64,000 nucleotides of DNA from Trichomonas vaginalis G3 (GCF_026262505.1 NC_067204.1:18454165-18518164), one strand, 5' to 3'; positions 1 through 10,980 are shown, counted from the first letter of the stretch. Numbers and translations: made by a program. Notes: generated from the sequence alone by a model not told the origin.

Positions 1-102
1 AAAGTAACTAATTTTAGCTGTCAAATACTTTTGTATTTTGAAGTAAATTAGTATAAATTTGATATTATTTTAACTCCCTTTGAAAACCTCAATTTTCCAT
101 AC

Positions 103-164
103 AGAGGGAACGGAAATAGCATCCAATATTCCCTGAGAATGGTTGCGCATTCTCAGTTCCCTCT
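103..164. repeat. Nested stem-loop
   Basis: An outer 9-bp inverted repeat (AGAGGGAAC at 103-111, its complement at 156-164) encloses an inner perfect stem, TGAGAATG (134-141) with its complement (148-155) and a 6-base loop. Function unknown; it could be a structured RNA or a decayed small repeat. Confidence 0.55.
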
Positions 165-333
165 ATATTTCGAACGAAGCTCTCATCGGTCTTTTTTTAA
201 TACTAAACGTTTTTTCCCCTGTCGCTTTTAGCTAAAATTTGGGTTTGCCAAAATTAAATTCTCAGCCATACGATTATTTTTGATTCAAATGCTGTTCGGT
301 GTTAAATGGAAAAATTAATCATATTACTGAGAA

Positions 334-395
334 TTACACTTTTCCGATATTTTTTGGGTCGCTTCGTTCCCTGACAAAAAGTCAGAAAAGTGTAA
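334..395. repeat. Nested stem-loop
   Basis: An 11-bp perfect inverted repeat (TTACACTTTTC at 334-344, complement at 385-395) encloses a 5-bp hairpin (CTGAC, five A, GTCAG at 371-385). Same nested design as the hairpin at 103-164. Confidence 0.5.
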
Positions 396-674
396 AATCT
401 AATTCGGTAAAATTTGGAAATTTAATCAAACAATTAGGGCAATATTGAGGATTTTAGTAAAAAATTAATTAAATTGTTTTCAATTTGGAAGTTTTTGATG
501 AGCAATTGAATTTTTTTTGAAAATGTTTATTATGAATGTTTGAAAAGAAATTTAATTAGATCAAAAAGTATTAAATGTGCACTTTTAAATGGTTTTTATA
601 TATATATTGGATTGAAGTGAAAGAACAATTGAAAATTATATCAATATAGTTAAAATAAATAAATAAAATACGAA

Positions 675-950
675 ATGGAATGTAATAATTCAGAAAAAAT
701 TGAATTAATTGATAAGGTTTTGAAATCATTTTAGATAATGCTGAATGTATTGACGTTCGTACAATTTAAATTAATAGAAGGTTCAAATAGATTAGAAAAT
801 AGAATCAAGAATAAAACAGTTGTAACTGATATATCAATTGTCAATACCGATGAAGGTCAAGCAAGCAGAATCGAGGAGGCAGGCAGTTACAAGCTCAAGA
901 TAGATACAGAATCTGCAGCAGCCATCAAAAAAGTATACTGTTGTGCATGA
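675..950 (+). pseudogene. Weak host-like reading frame
   Basis: An ATG at 675 opens a frame beginning MECNNSEKIEL that meets a TAG at 732-734, then continues in the same frame from an ATG at 738 to the stop at 948-950. The 70-residue second part is charged, with a Lys/Asp/Glu-rich middle and no motif I recognise. It may be a small host gene broken by one stop, or a chance frame. Confidence 0.25.
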
Positions 951-951
951 A

Positions 952-991
952 AAATAGCGTGACTTCACTTTTGGCAAAAGTGACACTATTT
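952..991. repeat. Stem-loop with inner 8-bp hairpin
   Basis: TCACTTTT (965-972) pairs with its complement (976-983) across a 3-base loop; outside it AAATAG (952-957) pairs with CTATTT (986-991). It follows directly on the stop of the weak frame, so a 3'-end or transcript-end role is possible. Confidence 0.45.
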
Positions 992-1494
992 CTGATGGTT
1001 TTGTCATTTATTTGTCAGATTTATAAATGGATAATAATGCTGTAAATCAGATATTAATTAAAAATATTTAAGATTTATGTTCGAATTGAAAAGCAAAATG
1101 ATCTTTTTTTAATTGAAAAACGTTAATATCTGATATTTTGAAGTTTTTAATATTTGTTAGTATCTTAAATTATTGAATGCATACGTTTTTTATGTTCTCA
1201 ATTTTAAAAAAATTGTGAAGAATTTAGTTTTTTGGAGATGGATGTTTAATATTTGTGAGTGAGAATGCAAGCAGGAGTTTGGTACTTTAAGGCTAGGTTG
1301 AGATAGATTTCCCATTATATTATCTGTGAATATATTGTTTGAAAATTCAAGATATAAAAATATATTATCAAAAAATTTTATATTTTTAAATACAATCGGG
1401 TGGAAATATAGTACAATGAGATAGCAATGATATATTTTATAATGGGAGGTAATCTGAAGATAAGTAGCAAATTTTATGCGATTTTGATTGGGAG

Positions 1495-1675
1495 TTGGAG
1501 GGTGTGAGTACTATAGCATGTAATAGTATCTCACACCCTCCAATTCTTCCTATGGCGTCGAAAAATTTTTGGTGAAATGCGACGACATTTCACCAAAAAT
1601 TTTTCGGCGCCATATAGAGAACTATAGTCTGCGAGGTACTGATTCTATCTATGTACCTCGCAGACCATAGTTCTC
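1495..1675. repeat. Three consecutive long stem-loops
   Basis: Three hairpins lie head to tail. The first has 14-bp perfect arms (1495-1508 / 1530-1543) plus an inner six-base pairing. The second has 20-bp perfect arms (1560-1579 / 1586-1605), a 6-base loop and an outward extension to about 29 bp with one mismatch. The third has 22-bp arms with one mismatch (1617-1638 / 1654-1675) and a 15-base loop. Arms this long and clean in 180 bases are not a chance product of AT-richness; the first and third stems are GC-rich in parts. No coding frame crosses them. Confidence 0.75.
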
Positions 1676-1743
1676 AGCCAAAATGGCTAATAATTTGAGA
1701 GTCTATATGATAATGTAAAAGTTAAAACATTCAAGTATTTAAG

Positions 1744-1748
<5 letters not shown>

Positions 1749-1774
<26 letters not shown>

Positions 1775-1821
1775 TAGTGGGGCTTCCAGGCACTTCGTGC
1801 CTTCTAGCCCTGAGGATGTTT
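1749..1821 (+). repeat. Left terminal inverted repeat of A
   Basis: 24 A (1749-1772) then a 49-bp block repeated in inverted orientation at 29468-29546 with two substitutions. The block folds into a hairpin: GGGGCT/AGCCC outer stem, 4x4 internal loop, GGCAC-ttc-GTGCC inner stem (1779-1810). Confidence 0.85.
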
Positions 1822-2722
1822 TGTCAAGACTTCTTCATCGTAAATGTTTTGTCAAGACTTCTTCGTAAAATCAGACAAAAATAATGCTTATGTTAGAATG
1901 TTAGATCTAACACGTTTTCTAACATGTTTTCTAACATCGTAGAAAACTCATGATTTCATCGTAAATGCTTTGTCAAGACTTCTTCGTAAATGTTTTGTCA
2001 AGACTTATTCGTAAATGTTTTGTCAAGACTTCTTCGTAAAATCAGACAAAAATAATGTTTATGTTAGAATGTTAGATCTAACCTCTTTTCTAACCTCTTT
2101 TCTAACCTCATGAATTTTCATGAACTTTCTTTACAAAGTCTTTACGATGAAGAACTTTACAAAGTCTCAACAAAACATTGACAAGAAAGTTCATGAGAAA
2201 GACTTTACAAAGTCTTTACGATGAAGAACTTTACGAAGAAATCTCAACAAAGTCTTTACGAAGAAGTCTTGACAAAACATTTACGATGAAATCATGAAAA
2301 TTCAAGAGGGTAGAAAACATGTTAGAAAAGAGGTTAGATCTAACATTCTAACATAAACATTATTTTTGCTGAATTCCGTATGAAATTTCATGAGTTTTGT
2401 ATGTTTTAGACCATGTTAGAAAACATGTTAGAAAAGAGGTTAGATCTAACATTCTAACATAAACATTATTTTTATTGAATTCCGTATGAAATTTCATGAA
2501 TTTTGTATGTTTTAGACCATGTTAGAAAACATGTTAGAAAACGTGTTAGATCTAACATTCTAACATAAACATTATTTTTGGGTCATTTACGCTCATTACG
2601 AAGAAGTCTTGACAAAACATTTACGAAGAAGTCACAATAAAGTCTTTATGAAGAAGTCTTGACAAAACATTTATGAAGAAATCTCAACAAAGTCTTTACG
2701 AAGAAGTCACAACAAAACATCT
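1822..2722. repeat. Subterminal repeat block of A
   Basis: About 900 bases of short repeats absent from the left end of B. The motif TTTGTCAAGACTTCTTCGTA recurs directly on the left half and inverted (TACGAAGAAGTCTTGACAAA) on the right half, making one large imperfect palindrome centred near 2.13 kb. Interspersed are five copies of a cassette around the palindrome GTTAGATCTAAC followed by an A/T-rich ATTATTTTT tail. No gene. Confidence 0.8.
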
Positions 2723-2752
2723 GTCAAAAACCGCTTTTTAACTTCACTTAAA

Positions 2753-5700
2753 ATGCCACGTAAGCTACGTAAGAATATACGTAAGAGGAAGAGAGCATTG
2801 AAACATCCAATAGTAAAACTGACACCACAACAACAGTTGCAACAACAAATAATGAATGACCCCACTATGTTGCAACAAATGTCAAGCAATCCTATGCTTT
2901 TAAACCGAGTTGTTGGTGCACAGAGTGGAGGTTTAAGAGCGGCACTTTTAGCGAAAATGGCAGGCTATGGTGGAGCTGCAGACGGAACAGCCTATAACCC
3001 TCAAAGTCAAATGAATTTGAGTTCACTCAAAAATCAAATAACAGATGTCAAAAAGTCAAACATAGACATACAGAAACAAATAAGTGAAAACGAAAAGAAA
3101 CTAGAATATGACAGACACACAAAGAAACTCAATGAGTTAAACGTAGAGAAAAAGAAGAAAGAAGAACAACTGAAAGAACTAAGTACAGAGGAATATGCGA
3201 AAAAAGTGTCAGAAAAAGCAGCAGAAGTAGCAAAAATGGAACAAGATGTTATAAATTTGAAAAACCATACTACTCAATATAAAGTACTGAAAGATGAAGA
3301 GATAAAACAAAAAGCCCTGAAGACATATATGGATAGCGATGAGTATAAAAAAGAAGTTGAAGCAAATGTAAAGGCAGAAAAACTTTTACAGTTGCAAAAC
3401 CAAACCGTACAGTATGAAAACTTAGCACAAGAAAGTAAAAATAACGACGCAGCCATGCAAAAGGCAATGAAAAGCGCAGAATATATAAAAGCTAACAATG
3501 ACTGGTTAGATGCCCAAGCCAACGCTAAAGCAGCCCAACTCATAGGGTCAATAAGGACAAAAATACAAGCGGATGAAGACAGTTCAAATGAAACTTTAAC
3601 AAATGCTGACTTTAAGAACGCCTTCGAAGCTCTTCATAGTAAGGTGAAACAAGTGAACGACTTCTCATCTGGAAAGAAACTGAAGTCTGAAGGTTTCGAC
3701 AAAGAGTTAAAAGAAGTAGCACAAAATATGACGAAAATAACAGATGCAGCAACGAGACAGGCGGTTCAAAGTGCCTATGACGCCGTTAGAGCAACTGTTG
3801 TGAAAAGTCAAGAAAAAGAGTTACAACAGACCAAAACAGACCTAGTAAATGCTTTCTTAAAAACGAAAAGTCAGGTAGGACATTACGCTGCAGATGGAAC
3901 ATATGTGCCAGCTGGTGGAACTTATATACCACCAAACCCTCCAAGAGAAGCACCTGCACCAGGACTACCTAAAACATTTACATCGTCACATGGACACAGA
4001 CACAGGCATGCACCAAAACCAACACAACAACCAACACAACAACCAGCACAGCAACCAACAGTTCAAAACCCTGCACAACAACAACCACAAACAGAGCAAG
4101 GACATAAAAGAAGTAGAGAACAAGGAAACCAAGAATTCTTAAAAATGCTTAAAGAAGAGTGTGGTTTCCCAGATACTGTTGACTTTAGTGACAGATATAA
4201 AGAAGCTATTGGAAAGTTCAAGGATGGAAATACTGACCCGAACCTATTTAGCTTTATGGCTCAGCACCAAAACGGATATAATCTCAAACCTGGAAAATAC
4301 AAGCTCGCTAAGGGATATGATTTAATAGCATATCATCCAAATGACATGAACGAATTTACTCCGAGATATTTGATGTCAGAGCTAAATGACAATTCAACTT
4401 TCGTCATGAAACGCGTAAAAAATAGAGACGGAACGAAAGAACAAAAGCTTATGAATGCGGATGACGTAGATAGGGAAATTGTTGAAAACGGTCTCGGAAT
4501 ATATGAAATGCCAGCAGATGAGGTACAAGAAACTCCACAGGAAGAAGTTCAGATACAACCAGACATGGAAGAAATAGTTCAGCAACAACAGCTAGAAGAG
4601 CCTGAAGGAAACGAACAAGTCCCTCCTTTGGAAACTAACCTCACAGAACTAGATGAAGATTTGGAACAGCCGAAAAATCTTGACCCTCAACAAGAGTATG
4701 CGGAGAATATGGAATCTTTCCAAGAGTCTAAAAAAAATTCGGCTGACATAGTAGAAGAATATCGAAAAATGTTCGCCGACATACAAAAGACTCCAACATC
4801 AGATGAAAATATTCAGCAAAGAATGGAAGAACTGAAAGAAAATGTACGCAAATACAACAATCCTTTTTACTTACGAGCATTTAACGTTCAATCTTCGGAT
4901 GAACTCGGTGAAAATAAAAGGTTAAATTTCAAGAAAACATATAGAAATGAAACATTGTTTAAAGTTCATTCAGAACCTAACCAAGATGGAAACAAACCTA
5001 CTTTTGTTTCTGCAGACGATGGAACTACAATGAGATGGGGTCATAAAGCTAATCCGGATAGGTGGTTCATAAACTTACAACCTCAATTCCAAGAAGTTGT
5101 AGACGCAATGGAAGCGAATGGTGAACGAGATATAGCTGGTATTTTCAGCGCGGCTTTAATGCCATTGAAAGATATGAAACATGCAGATATTTTGGACCAG
5201 TATGAAATGAACATGGCTGATGGAAATATAACACCTGACGTTCTAGAACATTTATCTCAAAGAACTACACAGAACCATAGAGATGGTATATTTGGTGAAG
5301 AGTTTAGAAAGAAAGTTAGGGAGAGCGAAGGAAGAGAACCTATTGTACATGACCTTGCAAACGAAAGTTTACAAAATGTCATAAAAACTTACTTTGCAGA
5401 CAATGAACTGAGAAGGGATGAATATTTAAGAAAACTCAAATGGACAGTACCAGATGAAATGTTAGTATTGAAAAACATGTTCCTTGACAAAATAAAACCA
5501 ACTACAGAAATAAATGACGCAAGACTGAAACATTGGGTAGAAGCTTTCCCATTCACAAAAGATATAGTTGGTAACATGGAAAGAAAACCAGAATGGCTAC
5601 AAAAACATATATTTGGAAACGAGCATATTCCATATGGACAGGCTCTGTTTGAAGAGCTTGAACCGGAAACTCAGGACAGAGTCATGCAAACAATACGCGA

Positions 5701-5929
5701 AGACTCAAATACAGACTATGACAAACTCTTTCTAGGATATAGGTTACCTGAGATGGGCGACCAGAGCCAAAAGGCAAAAAGGACATGGGAAATTTGCAAC
5801 ATACTAGATGAACATAATGCAAAGATGCAACAACTTCAAGCAGAGGGCAATGAAGGAAAAAGAAGAGTTAAAAACTCAGTCAGGAAGAAAGTAAAGCTTG
5901 GTCCACGTGGGTTCTATTATGACATATAA
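2753..5929 (+). CDS. Long coiled-coil virion-like protein (unknown)
   Basis: A 1058-residue open frame, the first gene of the element. It begins with a strongly basic segment (MPRKLRKNIRKRKRALKH), then a Gln-rich stretch, then roughly residues 80-380 of Lys/Glu-rich heptad-like sequence typical of coiled coils, a Pro/Gln/His-rich linker (about 400-460), an acidic Glu/Gln region (about 580-680) and a C-terminal half without a motif I recognise, ending in a basic tail (KNSVRKKVKLGPRG). Its place next to the capsid gene suggests a structural or core protein; the basic ends could contact DNA. The ATG is preceded by a block (CTTTTTAACTTCACTTAAA) shared with B. Confidence 0.7.
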   Translation: MPRKLRKNIRKRKRALKHPIVKLTPQQQLQQQIMNDPTMLQQMSSNPMLLNRVVGAQSGGLRAALLAKMAGYGGAADGTAYNPQSQMNLSSLKNQITDVKKSNIDIQKQISENEKKLEYDRHTKKLNELNVEKKKKEEQLKELSTEEYAKKVSEKAAEVAKMEQDVINLKNHTTQYKVLKDEEIKQKALKTYMDSDEYKKEVEANVKAEKLLQLQNQTVQYENLAQESKNNDAAMQKAMKSAEYIKANNDWLDAQANAKAAQLIGSIRTKIQADEDSSNETLTNADFKNAFEALHSKVKQVNDFSSGKKLKSEGFDKELKEVAQNMTKITDAATRQAVQSAYDAVRATVVKSQEKELQQTKTDLVNAFLKTKSQVGHYAADGTYVPAGGTYIPPNPPREAPAPGLPKTFTSSHGHRHRHAPKPTQQPTQQPAQQPTVQNPAQQQPQTEQGHKRSREQGNQEFLKMLKEECGFPDTVDFSDRYKEAIGKFKDGNTDPNLFSFMAQHQNGYNLKPGKYKLAKGYDLIAYHPNDMNEFTPRYLMSELNDNSTFVMKRVKNRDGTKEQKLMNADDVDREIVENGLGIYEMPADEVQETPQEEVQIQPDMEEIVQQQQLEEPEGNEQVPPLETNLTELDEDLEQPKNLDPQQEYAENMESFQESKKNSADIVEEYRKMFADIQKTPTSDENIQQRMEELKENVRKYNNPFYLRAFNVQSSDELGENKRLNFKKTYRNETLFKVHSEPNQDGNKPTFVSADDGTTMRWGHKANPDRWFINLQPQFQEVVDAMEANGERDIAGIFSAALMPLKDMKHADILDQYEMNMADGNITPDVLEHLSQRTTQNHRDGIFGEEFRKKVRESEGREPIVHDLANESLQNVIKTYFADNELRRDEYLRKLKWTVPDEMLVLKNMFLDKIKPTTEINDARLKHWVEAFPFTKDIVGNMERKPEWLQKHIFGNEHIPYGQALFEELEPETQDRVMQTIREDSNTDYDKLFLGYRLPEMGDQSQKAKRTWEICNILDEHNAKMQQLQAEGNEGKRRVKNSVRKKVKLGPRGFYYDI

Positions 5930-5961
5930 ATCCAACTATTCTATATTTTTACTCATATGAA

Positions 5962-7572
5962 ATGTACGCCGCTCAGAATATAACGCCAACAGTTTTGGAT
6001 GCTATGAATGGAAATGTTTCCGAATGGTATAACGAATGCGACAATGCCATTAGAAGGTCAGAAATAGTTCCTGGAACTTACGAATATACAACTGCTGTTT
6101 CTTATGGAAACGTAGGTGAGTTTGGAGAAGGTTCTTCAACAACAGTAAGATATTGCATGCGACAGGTTTTCATATTATTTCTATTGACAACTCATTCTTA
6201 TACGTGGAACAAGACATTGAAATAAAACCTTCTGCCAAGTTGTCTGACAAGAAAGGTTGCAATGGAATTTTCTATGTCGGATACCAATATGCTCCAGAAG
6301 TTTTCATGGGATATAAGATATATTCTAACTCTGACTTAGTTCAAACAGTAACATGGGCAAACTATGAATGGTTCGCTTTGAGAAACTCAGTACAACCACA
6401 AGCTAGAGAACAAACAGACCAGTATGCAACTATTGAGAAAATAAGAAGACTTGACCCTAACGTTCCAGGAGTTTATGTTGACCTTTCTGGACAAAATGCA
6501 GCAGCAGTAACCAAAGTAAAATTGAAACTTAGAGTTCCTTTGTCATCTTTCCTCATCTTCAGGTTTTTTAAGATACTTGCCAAACTGGGCAGGAAAAATT
6601 TTATTGAACTTACTCCAAGCAAAAATAACTTAGTCATTGCACCAACACAAGACCCATTCACTCTTACAGACGTAAAGGGAGCAAATCAAACGTCATTCGC
6701 CGACTTTTGCAAAGACAAAGTTGACTTAGACTTTGGTTTCTCAAACTTCAACACTGAAGTAAACTATTATTTCAATGCTGCTGGAACTGCTTGGGACCCA
6801 GTTAAGTTTACATGCGAAAAGTTTGAATGCAAGAGAATAGAAAGCAGACTTGCAGTCTATATGTTGGACCCAGATATTTCAAATGCTTTAGCTGCCAAAT
6901 ATATTGCAGTTCCACTTATGTTCCCTATACACCAAATATCTGTCAAAGACTTTGCAGGTGAAGTTGGAAACCAAAGTGCTGACCCAGGTGCAAGAACAGA
7001 TATTGCTTTAACAACTGCAATGAAACATGCAGATACTATGTTTGTACTGTTCAGACGAACTATAAATGACTATTCTTGTTTCTACAACCCCGGTATTAAA
7101 TATCATATAAACATAGATGGCAAATATTATCCAAGAGAAGAATATTCTACAGTTGAGGATATGAGGTCATACAACTTGACATTAGATGCTATGAACTTTA
7201 ACAACAACTTCACAACAACCATTAACCCTGAAATGCAAAGTTCTATTATGCCATATGTGAAAGTATGGACTCATACAGGAGGTCAAAAAACTCAATATAC
7301 AAATAGAGACCGTTCAAACTTTTGGCTTGGCATTCCATTTGCTGACTCGGAAGACTTTATGGGTGGTATTTCAACTGTTGGTACAGTTCAAATACAATAT
7401 ACTGGTGACAGAGACGGTCCAGATGAATTGAAAGCAAAGAAAGTTTACAAAACCAATAGCACTTTTCACGGAAGATGCTCTTTTGAAGATTCGTTCGATG
7501 AAACCTGCTGGGGCTCCTCAGATTGGCATAACGACAGCTTCCATCGAGCAGATTTTGGCAGCAGGTCAGTAA
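5962..7572 (+). pseudogene. Major capsid protein candidate (double jelly-roll type), broken
   Basis: About 530 residues in length, starting MYAAQNITPTVLDAMNG 32 bases after the coiled-coil gene. The middle contains the VPLSSFLIF segment followed by a hydrophobic strand pattern and ELTPSKNNLVI, the sort of motif seen at the first jelly-roll of Polinton and virophage capsid proteins; the whole protein is rich in alternating strand-like segments. Assignment rests on size, position and this pattern. The copy is broken in about two places; B carries a second copy at 36822-38425. Confidence 0.65.
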
Positions 7573-7884
7573 GTTGTTCTTGAACTGACTTCTCTCCGTC
7601 AAATATTGACAGTACGCCAGTTTTGACATAAAATTGTATTATAAACTTTCCTTTAGAAATATCGGTCAGTTTTGTTGTTATATTTTTGTCTGCTTCAAGA
7701 ACTTTCACCATTTCAGTTATACCAACTTTCTTTGCTTTATGGAATATTTTGGTTCAGCAAAGACTGCTATTCTATAACATTTACCATTGTTTGTATAAAG
7801 AACTATTCTGTCAATGTATTTGTATTGTTTGTGTGTGTAAACTTTGTTCTGCTTCAATTCGAAGAGATACTCAAATACGTCCAT
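7466..7884 (-). pseudogene. Small antisense gene of unknown function, broken (copy 1)
   Basis: Counterpart of the intact 139-residue gene at 38319-38738 in B, starting MDVFEYLFELKQNKVY. It is transcribed against the capsid gene and its 3' part overlaps the capsid 3' end by about 107 bases in antisense. No recognised domain; predicted mixed strand/helix with a Ser/Glu-rich tail. It starts 18 bases from the divergent gene at 7903. Confidence 0.5.
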
Positions 7885-7902
7885 CTTTTTATTCTAAGTA
7901 AA
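7885..7902. promoter_or_regulatory. 18-bp spacer between divergent starts
   Basis: CTTTTTATTCTAAGTAAA separates two start codons facing away from each other. The same 18-base length and core recur at 38739-38756, 63724-63741 and in the fibre pair (26895, 55607). Near-palindromic, so probably acts in both directions. Confidence 0.6.
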
Positions 7903-8489
7903 ATGTCATTTCCGAAAAATAGAAGCGTAAGTGTTTCAAAAGGTTTAATGGCGGTGGCAGATGTGAAGTTAAATTCACCAACTCAAACAAACAGTCAAAG
8001 TGTTGTTGTCAATGTCAAAGACAGAGATGTTGAAGTGGGGAAACCATACGAAGACGAAGATGGTATAGCAATATTGTTCCTGTAAAAGAACAACCAACAT
8101 ACCCTGAAGTTAGCAGAGACTTAAGTTCTGTTGCAGATATTCGAAATGACTACCAACAACTTAAAGACAAACTTAAAACTCAGGAAGAAGATTTGTCAGG
8201 CTTTGGGTATAATGTTAAACTTGGTTGAGCACAACCCTGTAAAAGTGAACTCATATGTCATTGCACCTCATGAAATTTTGAAAGAACTATTGAAACTTTT
8301 GACAGAGGCAGACGATATAAACATCAAAGAAATAGAACCCGAGACATTGCTTGCTGTGGTGTTTCATATAATGTCATTGACAAGATATACGTTATGAAAG
8401 GAGGTGAAACGTTGAACTTAAAATATAGTTTCCCAGACGTCATAAAAATATTTGACGACCACAACATTTCATTAAAATTTACTTGCTAA
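7903..8489 (+). pseudogene. Unknown virion-like gene (SFPKN), broken copy
   Basis: A protein of about 194 residues starting MSFPKNRSVSVSKGLMA, with a polar N-terminal half and a C-terminal half of alternating strand-like segments ending in a Cys. No domain recognised. It is followed five bases later by the AEDI gene, so the two may share a transcript. This copy is broken in about two places. Confidence 0.5.
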
Positions 8490-8493
8490 GTAA

Positions 8494-9292
8494 ATGGCAG
8501 AAGACATAATGGTTTATACTATTACGACTAAAAACCCTGAGTCATATAATTCTATAACAACAAACTTACAAAGTCCTCAAGGACGGTATTGTAAACTAAC
8601 TTTAAACACAATGACGACTAAAGCCTGTTTTGCTCTTTTGACACCAGAAGACTTTATTGTTGTGAATGGTAAAAAAATACTCCTTTGAAGATACTTACTC
8701 AGATATACCACCAACAGGTTTTGTTGACTTATTTAATACTTTAAGGACGGATGTAACATGTGCTGCAACTAGAGCAGGTTTCATTATGTTTGGATGTCCG
8801 ACTGAGTTTACTATAAACGATATGAGCTATAATACAAAACTTATATCTGGTTTTTTACTACCAACAGTTTCCTATAACAGGAAAAGGTGTCATACAAGGT
8901 TTGTCTGTTCCATTGACTTTAAGCACACCTATTTTATATATTGTTTCAAACTTAGGTTCAAAGTGTTATTCGAATGTCGACAGAAACTATTATGACCAAA
9001 GATACTTATGCGTATAAACAATACTTTCTCTGCTGGTTTGCCTATTGTTCATTCGAATGCAGAATTTTCAACCTTTAGTGAACTCAAACACTTTGGCAAG
9101 TATAACGTTGACATTAGTTGACGCAAACTTTGTTCCTGTAAACTTTTATGTCCTATGTATTTGTCAATGACGGCAGAAAGTTTCGAATTGGGAAGATGCA
9201 ACTGGTGAAAGTATTGTATTACAAGAACAACTTCAACAACAAATAGCTCAAGAAAACAAATGCAACAAATGGAACAACAAAGTCAAGAATAA
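8494..9292 (+). pseudogene. Minor capsid/penton candidate (AEDI), broken
   Basis: Counterpart of 39584-40389. The sequence is strand-rich, with many Thr, Asn and aromatic residues, a segment RINNTFSAGLPIVHSN, then LTLVDANFVPVKLLCPMYLS, and a Gln-rich C-terminal tail. This pattern resembles the last strands of capsid-vertex proteins of Polinton-like viruses, but I cannot confirm it by eye. Broken in several places in this copy. Confidence 0.45.
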
Positions 9293-9319
9293 AAAATATT
9301 ATTTTTTTATTTTATAAAA

Positions 9320-10553
9320 ATGTACAGAATAGATGTTTCAGATTTTTTATGAACTTCCAAGCATTCAGAAATATGTGTCCATTTCGAGACTATAACAAAG
9401 CAGTCGAGAATTTGAAACGTTTAGTCATTTTATGTCGACTCTGCCCAGAATGTTATGTCATGAAAAATGGGATGTTGTCTTTAACAAACCAAGAGCAACA
9501 ATAGTGTCTGAACAAGAATGTAGACAGAAACTTAAGAAAATAAAAGTTGTACAAGTTGGCATGAAGATGTTAGATGCTTGGGATATCTTATTGTCAAAGT
9601 TAGAAGATTTTTCAGTTCGAGGTATAAAGTTCTATACACCTTCTCCAAACTTCTATTCTATCTTCACTGGATATAAATATGAACAAGTAGAATGGAAAGA
9701 AAATATTATAGAAGCTTGGTTAGACCATGTCAAAGAAATTATATGCAATGGAAACGAAAGAGTCTATGAGTATATCTTATGTTGGTTTGCAAATATCTTA
9801 CAACATCCAAGTGCTAAAAATGAAACTGCTCTCATTATAATTGGAAAACAAGGAACAGGTAAGAACACATTCTTTACAGATATTTTGTGCAAACTATTAG
9901 AAGGTTATTCGAATCCGAATATGACAAACATAGAAAACATCTGTGGCAAGTTTAACTCCTCAATAGAGAATATGAAACTTATAGTATGTAACGAACTTCA
10001 AAGTATAGATACAACAAAAGTTTTGAACTCGGATGCTTTGAAGAGTCTTATAACAGACAAAGTTGGAGTTGTTGAAAGAAAATATAAAGACCAAAGAGTT
10101 TGTGAAAATGTTGCAAACTTCATTATGGTTTCAAACAACGCCGTTCCGATGAAGTTAGAAAGTTCTGACAGAAGATATGTAGTTGTCAGAACGTCAGATT
10201 CTCATATGCAAGATACAGAATATTTTGACGACTTAGCAGAAACTTTGACACCTAACTTTTACAACCACTTGTTCTCATATTTCATGACATTAGATATTTC
10301 TAAGTTCAATCCAAGACAAATTCCACATACCGAAGAGAGACAAACATTGTTAGAAGCAAACAAGAGTGTATATGAACTGTTTATAGATGAGACTAACTTT
10401 GAGTGTTTAGATGAAAGGTCATTGTACGATTCATATAAACAATATTGTCAAGAATATGGTTATATGGCAGCTCTAAACGAACATTCTTGGCAAATGTCAA
10501 AAATCTTTTAGATGTTCAGATGGTGTAATACAAAGAAAAATTTTTATGAGTAA
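9320..10553 (+). pseudogene. Superfamily 3 helicase (D5-like), copy 1, broken
   Basis: Counterpart of the intact helicase at 40418-41653. Visible motifs: Walker A GKQGTGKNTF, Walker B MKLIVCNELQ, and sensor-like motif C NFIMVSNN, followed by an Arg-rich segment (SSDRRYVVVRTS) that could carry the arginine finger. Such helicases unwind DNA at virus replication origins. The ATG is preceded by the long A/T block also found before PolB and KilA-N genes. Broken near its start. Confidence 0.8.
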
Positions 10554-10590
10554 ATTTAAAAAAAAATATTTTTTTTATCCGATAGAAAAG

Positions 10591-10980
10591 ATGACGAAAT
10601 ATATTTCAGTCAACAAATATATGTCAGGACTTAAAGAAGAACTAGACCCATTCGCTTATTTGAATGTTTACTTCTACCATTTTGAAAAGTCTTCATTTGA
10701 CAAAGTTTGGAACATCGAACCAGTTAAGTTTGCTATTGTGACTAAAAATGGTGCGAAATTTGAAGACTTAGACATAGAAGGTTTTTAGCAGTCAAAGAAA
10801 ATTTTGACAGAAGGTTCTCAAACCTTAAAGAAGGCAAAGCATACAACTTGTTATACCTTATGAACCAAAGAAAGCAGACGACTATGAATATTATGAGTCT
10901 AAGATAGTTGAAGTTCAAGGTAAATTGGGTAAAAAGATTTTAGAGTCTAAGCCAGTGTTTGCTCCTAAAGAGGAAGAGAA
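10591..10980 (+). pseudogene. Unknown gene (MTKF), copy 1, cut at duplication junction
   Basis: A protein of about 139 residues in the other copies, starting MTK(F/Y)ISVNKYMSGLKEELDP, with an acidic C-terminus. It follows the helicase by some 40 bases that hold an A/T block ending GATAGAAAAG before the ATG. No domain recognised. The 3' end is replaced by capsid sequence at the duplication junction. Confidence 0.5.

Larger units (their letters stand above)
1..1748. other. Host-like flank left of Polinton A
   Basis: AT-rich sequence with no Polinton gene. It holds one weak broken reading frame (675-950) and several strong stem-loops, listed separately. Apart from these I see nothing gene-like. 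Its last bases do not form an obvious target duplication with the sequence after 29546. Confidence 0.6.

Noticed and set aside
1749-1772. Poly(A) tail of a retrotransposed copy
   Set aside because: The run is mirrored by a T-run at the other end of a large element with inverted ends, and the same holds for B; these are element tips.
3270-5577. Several leftward frames of 60-90 codons inside the coiled-coil gene
   Set aside because: Shadows of a Lys/Glu/Gln-rich coding region; hydrophobic antisense composition and no leader.
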